Shown piece by piece: positions 43,832 to 51,825 of a DNA stretch of 64,000 nucleotides (position 1 is the stretch's first letter; the number at the start of each line of letters is the position of its first letter). Below the pieces are notes generated by a model. That model was not told the DNA's origin. It worked only from the letters and a program-made list of their open reading frames with translations, and ran no database searches. The position numbers and the translations under genes are program-made. The DNA is from Moduliflexus sp964602655 (lineage in GTDB: Bacteria; Moduliflexota; Moduliflexia; Moduliflexales; Moduliflexaceae), in contig CAZRSF010000025.1 of NCBI GenBank assembly GCA_964602655.1, forward strand, positions 1 through 64,000, given 5' to 3'.

Positions 43832-44317
43832 TCAATCTGTGGTGAGTTGCGTTTGAAGAAATTCGACCTGTCGCACTAATTCCTGCTGAACGCGGCGTAG
43901 TTCTTTGTTTTCTTCGCTCAGGCGGTTCAATTCTTCCAGCACAGCAGTATTGAAGCGGACGCTGGTGGCGTTGAATTCGGTCTGCCTGGTAAAAAAGGCC
44001 GACCCGAAAAATTTCAGCACGCGAAAACCGAGACGTTTCACCGCGACAAGCGCCGCGCCGATGACCTTGCGATGGGAACTGATCACCGCGTTGCTCGCCG
44101 CCACATCCCAGTTGAGATGCAGCCGTCGCAAATGCAGCGTCATTTCGGCGTATTGCTCGTTTTTTTTCGGCGACAGGTCGCTTTTTAATTCCGCGATCCG
44201 TCGAAGTTCGTCGTCGGTATAAACGCCTTGCTGCTTTTTTTCCAGCACCCGGCGGTGAATCTCTTTCATGATCTCTTCGACGTTCACCTGTTCGGCATGA
44301 ATCGTAAATGTATCCAT
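43832..44317 (-). CDS. Hypothetical protein with C-terminal coiled coil in a glycan cluster
   Basis: About 161 residues. It starts with an IMKEIHRRVLEKKQQGVY helix and a DELRRIAELK helix, has a basic mid-region (VKRLGFRVLKFFG) that could touch membranes, and ends in a heptad-rich coiled coil (LEELNRLSEENKELRRVQQE). Proteins with this layout often lie next to glycosyltransferase and methyltransferase genes, perhaps as scaffold or chain-length factors, but no function is proven. The start at 44317 is preferred over 44347. Confidence 0.65.
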   Translation of the reverse strand: MDTFTIHAEQVNVEEIMKEIHRRVLEKKQQGVYTDDELRRIAELKSDLSPKKNEQYAEMTLHLRRLHLNWDVAASNAVISSHRKVIGAALVAVKRLGFRVLKFFGSAFFTRQTEFNATSVRFNTAVLEELNRLSEENKELRRVQQELVRQVEFLQTQLTTD

Positions 44318-44359
44318 AATATTGACGGCAAAAGCAAGCTTTTGCACTCCTTGTCTTTT

Positions 44360-45265
44360 TTATGTTCCGTAAATCAAGATCGCCGATACGATGCCCCAGA
44401 GCACGACATTGATCAGAATTGGCTTGTCTGAAATCAAAATACTGGTCGGGTTGCCCCCCTCTTCTTTTTGATGCACAAGATAGAGGTAGCGGAAAATACC
44501 GTAAATCACGAACGGCACAGTCAGAATCATGTACGACGTGCCGAATTTTTGAATCGTTTCGTCCGCCATTGTATAGAGCGCATACGCCATCAGCGTCGAG
44601 GCTGTCACCACGCCGATCATCTGATCCAGCAGGTACGGCGAATATTCTTCCAGAATTTTGCGATGCGATTGCGCGTTATCGCCCAATAAGACCAATTCGT
44701 GCCGCCGCTTGCTCAGGCCGAGAAAGAGCGCCAACAATATCGTGCAAAGCAGCAGCCAGGACGAAAATTCGACATCCACCGCCTCAGCTCCGCCGATTGC
44801 CCGCAGCACGAATCCCATCGCTAATGTCAGCACGTCGAGAATCACGATATGCTTCAGCCAGAAGGAGTAGGCAAACAACAAGGCAAAATAGATCAGCGAC
44901 ACGACGCCAAAGCCGGGGTCTAACAGAAACGCGCAGAGCACCGCGGCCACGCTGATCACCGCCGCCGCGATTGCCGCCGTATGAATCGAGAGGTCGCCCG
45001 CCGCAATCGGGCGATGGCATTTTGTCGGATGATTGCGGTCACGCTCCACGTCTTTGATGTCGTTAATGATATAAATTGCGCTGGAGAGCAGGCAGAAGAT
45101 AAAAAACGCCGCAACTGCCGTCAAATCTGAAAACAGGTCGAACAGCCGTCCTGCAAAGAGCAATCCGGCAAACAGAATCAGGTTTTTCGTCCACTGATGC
45201 GGGCGCATGGAGCGAAACAGCGCCAACAGCATCCCCGATGATTTTCGAGTCGTGTGAGTGGTCAT
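44360..45265 (-). CDS. UbiA-family prenyltransferase, decaprenyl-phosphate phosphoribosyltransferase-like
   Basis: About 301 residues with eight to nine membrane helices. The diagnostic N-terminal SMRPHQWTKNLILFAGLLFAG and the Mg-binding motif NDIKDVERDRNHPTK match the subfamily that joins phosphoribose to polyprenyl phosphate in mycobacterial arabinan synthesis and in other glycan clusters. It leads the minus-strand glycosyltransferase run, so it may supply a lipid-linked pentose for these enzymes. The ATG at 45265 is chosen over a TTG at 45292; AGGAG is 13 bases upstream of it. Confidence 0.85.
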   Translation of the reverse strand: MTTHTTRKSSGMLLALFRSMRPHQWTKNLILFAGLLFAGRLFDLFSDLTAVAAFFIFCLLSSAIYIINDIKDVERDRNHPTKCHRPIAAGDLSIHTAAIAAAVISVAAVLCAFLLDPGFGVVSLIYFALLFAYSFWLKHIVILDVLTLAMGFVLRAIGGAEAVDVEFSSWLLLCTILLALFLGLSKRRHELVLLGDNAQSHRKILEEYSPYLLDQMIGVVTASTLMAYALYTMADETIQKFGTSYMILTVPFVIYGIFRYLYLVHQKEEGGNPTSILISDKPILINVVLWGIVSAILIYGT

Positions 45266-45524
45266 GGGTTGATAGAATCTCCTTGCATTCAAGTCCTCAA
45301 AACCTCTGTCATATCAGGACAATTGTTACAAAGACGCTATAAAATCGCGCCGATTCGTGTCAAGCAAATTGTCGAATGAGGACGCATCACAGAAGGGCGG
45401 CGGCTTGCATCGAAAAAAATATCCGCTCACGCCAACGAAATATGTATTGACGGGAAACGACGTTCGATAGACGTTGATGCAACGACATGAATCCGGTTCG
45501 ATCCACTAAAAAAAGGAATACCAC

Positions 45525-46175
45525 ATGGTCAATAAACCATCATCATTCAGTTCGTATTATACCCCCGCGGAAGAGATCGCGAACGGCGTAACGCATGGCT
45601 TCGGCGCGTTATTGAGCCTGGCAGGCGCGATTGTGCTGATCCTCTTCGCGGTGTTCTATGGCAACGCCTGGCATATCATCAGCTTCTCGGTTTTCAGCGC
45701 GACGCTGCTGCTGCTGTATCTCGCCTCAACGTTATATCACAGCGTGTCCAACCTCAAAATCAAACGCGCGCTTCAGATTATGGATCACGCCGCGATCTAC
45801 CTTCTGATCGCCGGGTCATACACGCCATTCATCTTAGTGAATCTGCGCAATGCGTTCGGGTTGTCGTTTTTGAGCGTCATCTGGGGGTGCGCGCTGCTCG
45901 GCGTCATCTTGAAACTCGTCTGTATCGAGAAATTCAAGGCGCTTTCTATGGGGCTGTATGTCGGCATGGGCTGGCTCTGCGTCGTGGTCTTCAAGGCGCT
46001 GCTGCCCCAACTCTCCCGCGCCAGCATTATCTTGTTAGTGTTGGGCGGCCTGTCATACACCTTCGGCCTGATTTTTTACGGCTGGGAAAAACTGCGCTAC
46101 AGCCACGCCGTCTGGCACGTATTCGTGCTGATGGGCAGCATCTTTCACTACTTTTCCGTGTTAGGGATGGTGTAA
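45525..46175 (+). CDS. Hemolysin III / YqfA-type PAQR family protein
   Basis: 216 residues, seven predicted membrane helices. Signature residues: EEIANGVTHGFGALLSL at the N-terminus, STLYHS, MDHAAIYLLIAGSYTPF and the C-terminal HAVWHVFVLMGSIFHY, which provide the His ligands of the PAQR metal site. Members are annotated as hemolysin III, but a true role in lysis is doubtful; lipid or membrane homeostasis is suggested. AAGGA precedes the ATG. Monocistronic, facing the fucose isomerase gene. Confidence 0.92.
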   Translation: MVNKPSSFSSYYTPAEEIANGVTHGFGALLSLAGAIVLILFAVFYGNAWHIISFSVFSATLLLLYLASTLYHSVSNLKIKRALQIMDHAAIYLLIAGSYTPFILVNLRNAFGLSFLSVIWGCALLGVILKLVCIEKFKALSMGLYVGMGWLCVVVFKALLPQLSRASIILLVLGGLSYTFGLIFYGWEKLRYSHAVWHVFVLMGSIFHYFSVLGMV

Positions 46176-46224
46176 GAAGAGGAAAATAGAGCAGTCCTCA
46201 ATCAGATGTACACTGGGAGGGACA

Positions 46225-46256
46225 CCCCTGTCAGGGTTTGGAGCCTTGACAGGGTT
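46225..46256. repeat. Diverged AACCCTGYCAGGG palindrome
   Basis: ACCCCTGTCAGGGTTTGGAGCCTTGACAGGGT, between converging genes; an imperfect member of the 29731/43794 family. Confidence 0.75.
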
Positions 46257-46270
46257 GGAAGGAAGGCGTA

Positions 46271-47968
46271 TTAGCGCCCGTTCAACATGAGTTTCGTGGC
46301 ATTTTCGCCACCGTTTTGGAGGTAGAGCAGCGGGATGCTGCGATCCACGCCTTCCACGAGCGCAGGCCGCGCCGTCCAGGGGGCGACGGAGAGCACGTTC
46401 GTGAAATCCATCCAATACTGCAAGCGCGACACCGGCAGATTCCAGACCATGTGATTGTGGTTCGCGGGGCCGTATTGCTTGAATTCATACATGGAGGCGT
46501 ATTTCGTGGACACAAATGTATGCGGCCATTCGCGGTTAGTGGTGTTGCAGACCTTCACCGCGAGCGCATCCGGCAGATCAAGCGTGACGGCTTCGTCCCA
46601 CATCAGCGAGAACATGCCACTGATGGCGTTAAAGCCGAGCCGTCCGACAATCCCTTCGATGCCGCCAGGCGTCAGGAACGTCACGCTGTTGCCGCCGCCG
46701 GGGAAATAGCCGAAATCTTGCAGCGGGAAGGTGACGCGGGACATAATTTCTTCGACCGACGCGCCCGGTTTGGCTGCCCAGTTGAACGCTGCGCTGCCGG
46801 AATTATTGCCGTCGAAGAATCCTTTTTTCTCCCAGACCGTCGCACCGGTTAATGGCAGGCCGAGTTGTTTGGCGACTTCCGTAATCTCTTTCGGTTCCCA
46901 CACTTTGCGGAAGTCCATGAATAATGGCGGGTTGCCGCCGGTCAACGCGCTGAAAAAGAGCATCGTCAATAAGCCTTGCACATCGGCTTCGGTCGCAAAC
47001 GGCATGACCGGTTTTGGGCCGTTATGGTCGAAGGTCGAATTAAAGAACGATTCCATCGCATCAGCGACGGGGAGCGGAACGCCGCGCCGGTCGGAGCCCC
47101 ATTCCAATTGACTCATAAATCCGCCGCCGACGGCATTCAGGTCTTTCAGCAGATCGCGCACGATCAGGTACATCGCCAGGCTCGTGTTGAACCGCTCGCT
47201 ATCCTCATCATTGCGCCGTTCGATCTGTTTGACGTGTTTGTCGCACCATGCCCGCAACGCTCTCAATTCTTCTTTGTTGTATGACTGTTTCGTGAGCATG
47301 TCCGCCAGAAGTTTCATATCCAATCGCGTAATTTCGAGGCCGAAAATATTTCTGGTGGGCAGAATGTGGGCTAACGCGGTTTCCATGCCCATCGAATCAT
47401 GGCCGAACGCCACCACGCGGCGACCTTTCATGGCCTGATACGCCGTCGCGGCATACGCCCAATCAGCCAACGAATCCGCAGTTTCCTTCGTCATGACCGG
47501 ATTCATGCCGGTATCCGGCCAACTGCCGATATTCAGATGTGATAAAATTCCCGATTGTGTGACCGCGCCATTGGTCGCATGGGCAAAGACGACACCCGGC
47601 TTCGGGCCGCTGTTGCCGCAGGTAAAATTGATCGGTGTGCGTTTCGGGAAATGCGCTAAAAGAGACATCACGCTGAGTTGCGGAAATGCCCAGGTATCCT
47701 GAGCGCAGACCAGACTGCTGACGCCCGCGTCTTTGAATTGTTGACCGACAATATCCGCCTGCCGCTCACCATCAACCAGCACCGTCGAATAGACGATTTC
47801 GGCGGTCGTGACGCGCTCGGCAAGCGTATCGGCCACCATTTTGATAATATTCCGGCAGCGTTCGCGAGATTGATCGTCAATTCTGGGGTCTCCTGCGGCA
47901 AAGACTCCGATCACGGGCTTCTTCTGTTGAATCGTCGTTTGCTCTGTTAACATTCTTGCTTGTTTCAT
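46271..47968 (-). CDS. L-fucose/L-arabinose isomerase family protein
   Basis: 565 residues, near the length of L-fucose isomerase. It opens with PVIGVFAAGDPRIDDQSRER, followed by FGHDSMGMETALAH and a Mg/substrate region around FSLMWDEAVTLDLPD. The enzyme class interconverts L-fucose/L-fuculose or related aldoses and ketoses with a divalent metal. The ATG at 47968 has AGGAG eight bases upstream. No kinase, aldolase or permease is adjacent, so whether fucose is the substrate is open. The promoter region has operator-like palindromes. Confidence 0.8.
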   Translation of the reverse strand: MKQARMLTEQTTIQQKKPVIGVFAAGDPRIDDQSRERCRNIIKMVADTLAERVTTAEIVYSTVLVDGERQADIVGQQFKDAGVSSLVCAQDTWAFPQLSVMSLLAHFPKRTPINFTCGNSGPKPGVVFAHATNGAVTQSGILSHLNIGSWPDTGMNPVMTKETADSLADWAYAATAYQAMKGRRVVAFGHDSMGMETALAHILPTRNIFGLEITRLDMKLLADMLTKQSYNKEELRALRAWCDKHVKQIERRNDEDSERFNTSLAMYLIVRDLLKDLNAVGGGFMSQLEWGSDRRGVPLPVADAMESFFNSTFDHNGPKPVMPFATEADVQGLLTMLFFSALTGGNPPLFMDFRKVWEPKEITEVAKQLGLPLTGATVWEKKGFFDGNNSGSAAFNWAAKPGASVEEIMSRVTFPLQDFGYFPGGGNSVTFLTPGGIEGIVGRLGFNAISGMFSLMWDEAVTLDLPDALAVKVCNTTNREWPHTFVSTKYASMYEFKQYGPANHNHMVWNLPVSRLQYWMDFTNVLSVAPWTARPALVEGVDRSIPLLYLQNGGENATKLMLNGR

Positions 47969-47992
47969 AGGTGAAGCTCCTTTTGAAATTTT

Positions 47993-48020
47993 AGTAAATT
48001 TTACTTTAATACGTTTACAT
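47993..48020 (-). promoter_or_regulatory. Operator-like sequences upstream of the fucose isomerase gene
   Basis: AGTAAA-T-TTTACT at 47993-48005 is a perfect short palindrome; next to it ATGTAAACGTATTA (minus strand, about 48007-48020) resembles a LacI-family operator with one good half. A TTGACA lies at 48049-48054 on the minus strand but has no good -10 at 17 bases. Confidence 0.35.
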
Positions 48021-48226
48021 CGAAACCTTGTTTTATTTTTCTATTTTCTGTCAAGAATTTAGGGGTAAAAACTCTAAAATATCATATATGGTTTATATTT
48101 AGTAAAAATTAAGCAAGGAACCGCTGCTGAAAGAAAAAGAATTCATCGAATAAAATCTTTGACAAAAACGATGCAAGGCGGGATACGAAAACATATTGAA
48201 ACGTCATGCGCAACTTGTATGACGAA

Positions 48227-48350
48227 TGACTAACCCCAGGCTTCAGCCTGGGGAAAACCCTCCCACTTGCTCTCGTCCGCCGCCTTTCAGGCGGCGGACG
48301 AGAGTAGAAGGGCGTTATTCCTTGTCCCCAGGCTGAAGCCTATGGTTAGC
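48227..48350. repeat. Composite element: flanking inverted repeats around a 15-bp hairpin
   Basis: CTAACCCCAGGCTTCAGCCTGGGG at one end and CCCCAGGCTGAAGCCTATGGTTAG at the other are inverted to each other and self-complementary. Between them CTCTCGTCCGCCGCC-TTTCA-GGCGGCGGACGAGAG is a perfect hairpin. Nothing else was recognised in this 517-base gap except the 48419 repeat. Confidence 0.85.
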
Positions 48351-48418
48351 CAGAGGATCTGGATGAACACGAAGTTGCACATGACGTATTGAATTCTTTT
48401 GTACGTTTTCAAGGGACG

Positions 48419-48471
48419 CTGGAGTGCGAAAGCTCTGCTTTCGCAGCCAAAGCAGAGCTTTGGCACTCCGA
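48419..48471. repeat. Cruciform repeat, GGAGTG-GAAAGC family
   Basis: GGAGTGC...GCACTCC encloses GAAAGCTCTGCTTTC and CAAAGCAGAGCTTTG; same architecture as 28951. It ends just before the RBS of the ABC ATPase and would be the 5' leader of that mRNA. Confidence 0.88.
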
Positions 48472-48485
48472 GACAAGGAGTTATC

Positions 48486-49244
48486 GTGATTGAAATTATC
48501 AATTTGACCAAGCGTTACGGCAATATTACGGCGGTGTCGAACATCAATCTTACTATTCCCGACGGCCAATTTTTCGGATTTTTAGGGCCGAATGGCGCAG
48601 GCAAAACCACGACGATCAAGACGTTAGTCGGTTTACTGAAACCAACATCGGGCATGGTCAAAGTCGAGGGATTCGATGTGCAAACACAGCCATTGCAAGC
48701 CAAACAGATCATCGGGTTCATTCCTGATAAGCCCTTTATCTATGAGAAATTGACCGGGCGCGAGTTTTTGCAATTCGCGGCAGGGTTGTATCAAGTGAAT
48801 GGCAGCGAGGTCGAAACGCGCATCACGCAGTTGCTCGACATGTTCGAGTTATCAGAGTGGGGCAACGAATTGGTGGAGAGTTATTCGCACGGTATGCGGC
48901 AAAAGCTCGTCATGTCTGCCGCGTTGATTCATCAACCGAACGTGATTATTGTGGATGAGCCGATGGTCGGGCTTGATCCGAAAGGCGCGCGCCTCGTAAA
49001 AAAAATCTTTCAGAAGATTTGCGCCAACGGCACGACGATTTTTATGTCCACGCACACGTTAGAAATCGCAGAAGAGATGTGCGATTATATCGCGATTATC
49101 CAAAAGGGCGAGATTATCGCGAAAGGCACGGTCGAAGAACTGCGACAGCAGGCCAAAACGTCGCTGACGAAATTAGAAGACATCTTTCTCGAATTGACGG
49201 GCGGCTACGAGATGAAAGAACTCATCGAATTTCTCAAAAATTAA
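48486..49244 (+). CDS. ABC transporter ATP-binding protein
   Basis: 252 residues with complete ABC motifs: Walker A GPNGAGKTTT, Q-loop-like GFIPDKPFIYE, the signature position YSHGMRQKLVMSAAL (SHGMRQ variant of LSGGQ), Walker B IIVDEPMVGLDP and the H-loop MSTHTLEIAEE. Most similar in layout to CcmA/NatA-type exporters. The start is a GTG at 48486 with AGGAG five bases ahead; upstream the frame runs through a palindrome and is not a real start. No permease gene is adjacent; the next gene is MocA-like, one base away. Confidence 0.9.
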   Translation: MIEIINLTKRYGNITAVSNINLTIPDGQFFGFLGPNGAGKTTTIKTLVGLLKPTSGMVKVEGFDVQTQPLQAKQIIGFIPDKPFIYEKLTGREFLQFAAGLYQVNGSEVETRITQLLDMFELSEWGNELVESYSHGMRQKLVMSAALIHQPNVIIVDEPMVGLDPKGARLVKKIFQKICANGTTIFMSTHTLEIAEEMCDYIAIIQKGEIIAKGTVEELRQQAKTSLTKLEDIFLELTGGYEMKELIEFLKN

Positions 49245-49245
49245 C

Positions 49246-49827
49246 ATGAACACGATTCTGTTAGCCGCCGGTTTTTCGACCAGGATGGGGCAAATCAAGC
49301 AAGTAATGACGCTTGACGGCGTTCCGATGGCGCAGCGTGTTGCAGAAGCATTCATACTGCCCGGTAACACGATTTATGTTGTCATTGGAGCGCATGGCGA
49401 GGCGGTAAAAGCCGTCTTTGAGGGAATGTCGTGTCAGTTTATTGCTAATCCGCGTCCTGACGAGGGGATGTTTTCTTCGACGCAAATCGGCTGCCGCGCC
49501 ATTCCCGAAGGCGAGCCGACGTTGCTCTGTCCGTGCGATTGTCCGGGGATCGCATTAGAAACCGTCCGCGCTGTGGCAGCGCAACTTGAGCGTTCGCCGG
49601 AAAAGATTATTATTCCGTCATATAATGGACGGCGCGGGCATCCGGTCGGCTTGCCAGCATGGTTGGTCGAGCATATTCGGCAGTTGCCGCCGACCACGCC
49701 GGGGCTGCGGTCATTATGGTCGCTTTTTGCCGACCGAATTGTTAACTTAGACGTGCCTGACGCGGCTATTTTGCACGATTTCGATACGCCGGAGGATGTG
49801 CGCCGATTTTGCTCAACCGATTCTTAA
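49246..49827 (+). CDS. MobA/MocA-like nucleotidyltransferase
   Basis: 193 residues. N-terminal LLAAGFSTRMGQIKQVM is the nucleotide-binding motif of molybdopterin cytidylyl/guanylyl transferases; PCDCPGIALETVRAV is the metal-binding strand, and RRGHPVGLP is the MocA-type GHPVG. Most likely it transfers CMP to molybdopterin or acts on another small phosphate; no molybdoenzyme is near. It starts one base after the ABC gene stop (TAACATG), so the pair is cotranscribed and probably coupled. Confidence 0.82.
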   Translation: MNTILLAAGFSTRMGQIKQVMTLDGVPMAQRVAEAFILPGNTIYVVIGAHGEAVKAVFEGMSCQFIANPRPDEGMFSSTQIGCRAIPEGEPTLLCPCDCPGIALETVRAVAAQLERSPEKIIIPSYNGRRGHPVGLPAWLVEHIRQLPPTTPGLRSLWSLFADRIVNLDVPDAAILHDFDTPEDVRRFCSTDS

Positions 49828-49835
49828 CGATCTTG

Positions 49836-50483
49836 TTATTGTGCGACTTGCGATGAAAACATCCCTGGGCGCCAGTAATGCGTACACGTTATTTCACACG
49901 GATAGCCGAATACAGTAGGATTTTGAGAAGATTCGATACGAATACCCCAACGATGAAAGCCTCCACCCCAATCAATAAGAATCATCTTTGCAGGGTGCTC
50001 ACGCATCAAAACCGTTGCATCTAAGCAACTTACAAAACTTGGAAGAATGTCTTGAGAATATTCGATGATCTCTCCGGATTTTTGATTTTCTAATTGCGCC
50101 AACGCCCACTTCTGAAGCTGATCGACTCCCCCGCAAGCATTTACGCGCTGCTTAATGCCGAGATCGAGGAATGGATAGTATAGATGTGAAGGAGCTTTTA
50201 CTATTTGAATACAAAGAATTGCGCTTAATACGACAGAAGTGAGAATTTGAGCGGTATGCCGACGTTCCCCATAAATGACGACCAAGATAATAGAAAGCAA
50301 TAATGCTCCCCAAGCAACAAGTCCGGCAAAAAAGCCGAGAACCAACAATCCGCCGGAACCTATGACCCCAGTCCAATACATGGAGAACGCATCGAATAAC
50401 ATGCAGCACGTTCCGATTGCTCCGCTCAGAATTTCCGGCGTGATAAATTTGCGTTCAGGCGGAATTTCTTCAATGTTTTTCAT
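49836..50483 (-). CDS. Hypothetical membrane protein
   Basis: About 215 residues with three hydrophobic segments (ILSGAIGTCCMLFDAFSMYW; GLLVLGFFAGLVAWGALLL; ILTSVVLSAILCIQIV) and a polar C-terminal domain with a few Cys. The reading frame opens at 50495; ATG codons at 50483-50486 follow poor RBS sequence. A+T is higher than in the flanking genes. No family recognised. Confidence 0.55.
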   Translation of the reverse strand: MKNIEEIPPERKFITPEILSGAIGTCCMLFDAFSMYWTGVIGSGGLLVLGFFAGLVAWGALLLSIILVVIYGERRHTAQILTSVVLSAILCIQIVKAPSHLYYPFLDLGIKQRVNACGGVDQLQKWALAQLENQKSGEIIEYSQDILPSFVSCLDATVLMREHPAKMILIDWGGGFHRWGIRIESSQNPTVFGYPCEITCTHYWRPGMFSSQVAQ

Positions 50484-50520
50484 CATGATCCCCAATTGCC
50501 ATTGACTGGATCATATCTCG

Positions 50521-50570
50521 TAGGGCGAAACTGATGTTTCGCCATCGTCGAAACGCAGTTTCGACGTACA
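50521..50570. repeat. Double hairpin, GTCGAAAC family
   Basis: GGCGAAACTGATGTTTCGCC and GTCGAAACGCAGTTTCGAC in tandem, followed by GTACA. Same design as 9801-9850. Lies between the membrane protein and dprA. Confidence 0.85.
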
Positions 50571-50590
50571 GAACCAATCAGAACACGCGT

Positions 50591-51733
50591 TTATTGCCGG
50601 ATAAACATTTTTCCGGCAAGCTGACGAATCACATTTTTCATTTCCAACATCATCAGCGTCGCGGACACCAGCCCGCTTGCCAATTGAGATTGCATGGCAA
50701 TGTCGTCAATATGAATCGGTTCGGCAGGGATAACGTTCAAGACGAGTTCTTCCTGAGGCGTTAACGCAAGAGGGGGCAAAGAGATTATTGGCGTTGGCTG
50801 CGCCGCATGGAACGGCAGTTCCGGTTGCGTGTCCTGGTGGAGTTCACGTCGAATTTCCGACGAAATGGCGTTTAACACATCATCCGCGTGTTCAATCAGG
50901 GCGGCGCCCTGTTTGATCAGACGGTTTGTGCCTTTACTGCTGCCAGAATTGATATTCCCCGGCACGGCAAAGACATCGCGTCCCTGTTCTAACGCCATAT
51001 CCGCCGTAATCAGCGCGCCGCTCTGCTCACCGGCTTCCACAACGACGGTTGCCAGGCTGAGTCCGCTGATAATGCGATTCCGCGCCGGAAAATTCCGACG
51101 ATCCGGTTTTGTCGTCATCGGCAGTTCTGAGAGAATCGTGCCTTTGGCGATGATTTCTTCGTATAAATCGGCGTGTTCGGGCGGATAGACCACATCAACG
51201 CCGCAGCCTAACACGGCAATCGTCTGCCCTCCGGCGTGAATCGTCCCGCGATGCGCTGCGCTGTCAATCCCGCGCGCCATTCCGCTGACGACGGTGACGC
51301 CTTTCAGCGCAAATTGTTTTGCCAACTGCTCGGCGACGGTTCTGCCGTATGTTGACGACTTCCGCGAACCGACAATCGCGACCATCACGTCATGCGCATG
51401 TAAGCGCTGCCCTTTGAGATAGAGAATGGGCGGCGGGTCGAAAATGTTTTTTAACGCATCGGGGTATTCGTCATCTTGCCAGGTGACGATATGCGCTTGA
51501 CCGGAAAGAATCGCATCAAGCTCGCCCTGAACGGCGCGTTCGACATCGAATTGCAAAATATTCGCAATGGTTTTTTCAGGCAGGCCGGGAATCGAACGAA
51601 GGCTGGCTGAGGATGCGGTAAAGACCTCTTGCGGGTCATGAAAGACATTCAGCAATTTACGGTAGGTAACAGACCCGACTCCGGGTACCATGTTCAAGCC
51701 GATCCAATACTTCCTGGCGTCGAGTTCGCCCAT
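50591..51733 (-). CDS. dprA: DNA processing protein DprA
   Basis: About 380 residues. N-terminal SAM-like part (GLNMVPGVGSVTYRKLL), Rossmann-like DprA core with DYPDALKNI-type lead, IVGSRKSSTYG, VSGMARGIDSAAHRG, VLGCGVDVVYPPEH and the loop GEQSGALITADMALEQGR. A C-terminal winged-helix domain is present (residues about 320 onward). DprA loads RecA on incoming single strands in natural transformation. The start at 51733 (MGELDARKYW) gives the normal N-terminus; a longer one at 51760 is possible. No other competence genes are near. Confidence 0.95.
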   Translation of the reverse strand: MGELDARKYWIGLNMVPGVGSVTYRKLLNVFHDPQEVFTASSASLRSIPGLPEKTIANILQFDVERAVQGELDAILSGQAHIVTWQDDEYPDALKNIFDPPPILYLKGQRLHAHDVMVAIVGSRKSSTYGRTVAEQLAKQFALKGVTVVSGMARGIDSAAHRGTIHAGGQTIAVLGCGVDVVYPPEHADLYEEIIAKGTILSELPMTTKPDRRNFPARNRIISGLSLATVVVEAGEQSGALITADMALEQGRDVFAVPGNINSGSSKGTNRLIKQGAALIEHADDVLNAISSEIRRELHQDTQPELPFHAAQPTPIISLPPLALTPQEELVLNVIPAEPIHIDDIAMQSQLASGLVSATLMMLEMKNVIRQLAGKMFIRQ

Positions 51734-51825
51734 AAGAAAAAAGACATAAGCCCGTTGCATGACACAGCGAGCTTATGTCTTCATACGCCAAACGAAGAGC
51801 ATATCGTTTCCGGAGAAAAGACATG

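Noticed and set aside
42627..43856. 409-codon open frame on the plus strand opposite a glycosyltransferase
   Set aside because: Antisense shadow with Arg/His-rich, low-complexity translation; the minus-strand gene has clear GT4 motifs.
48399..48485. N-terminal extension of the ABC ATPase
   Set aside because: The extra codons lie in a palindromic repeat and a better RBS directs the GTG at 48486.
6495..50570. CRISPR array from the many repeated palindromes
   Set aside because: The repeats are dispersed singly, belong to different families and have no regular spacers; no cas gene is present.
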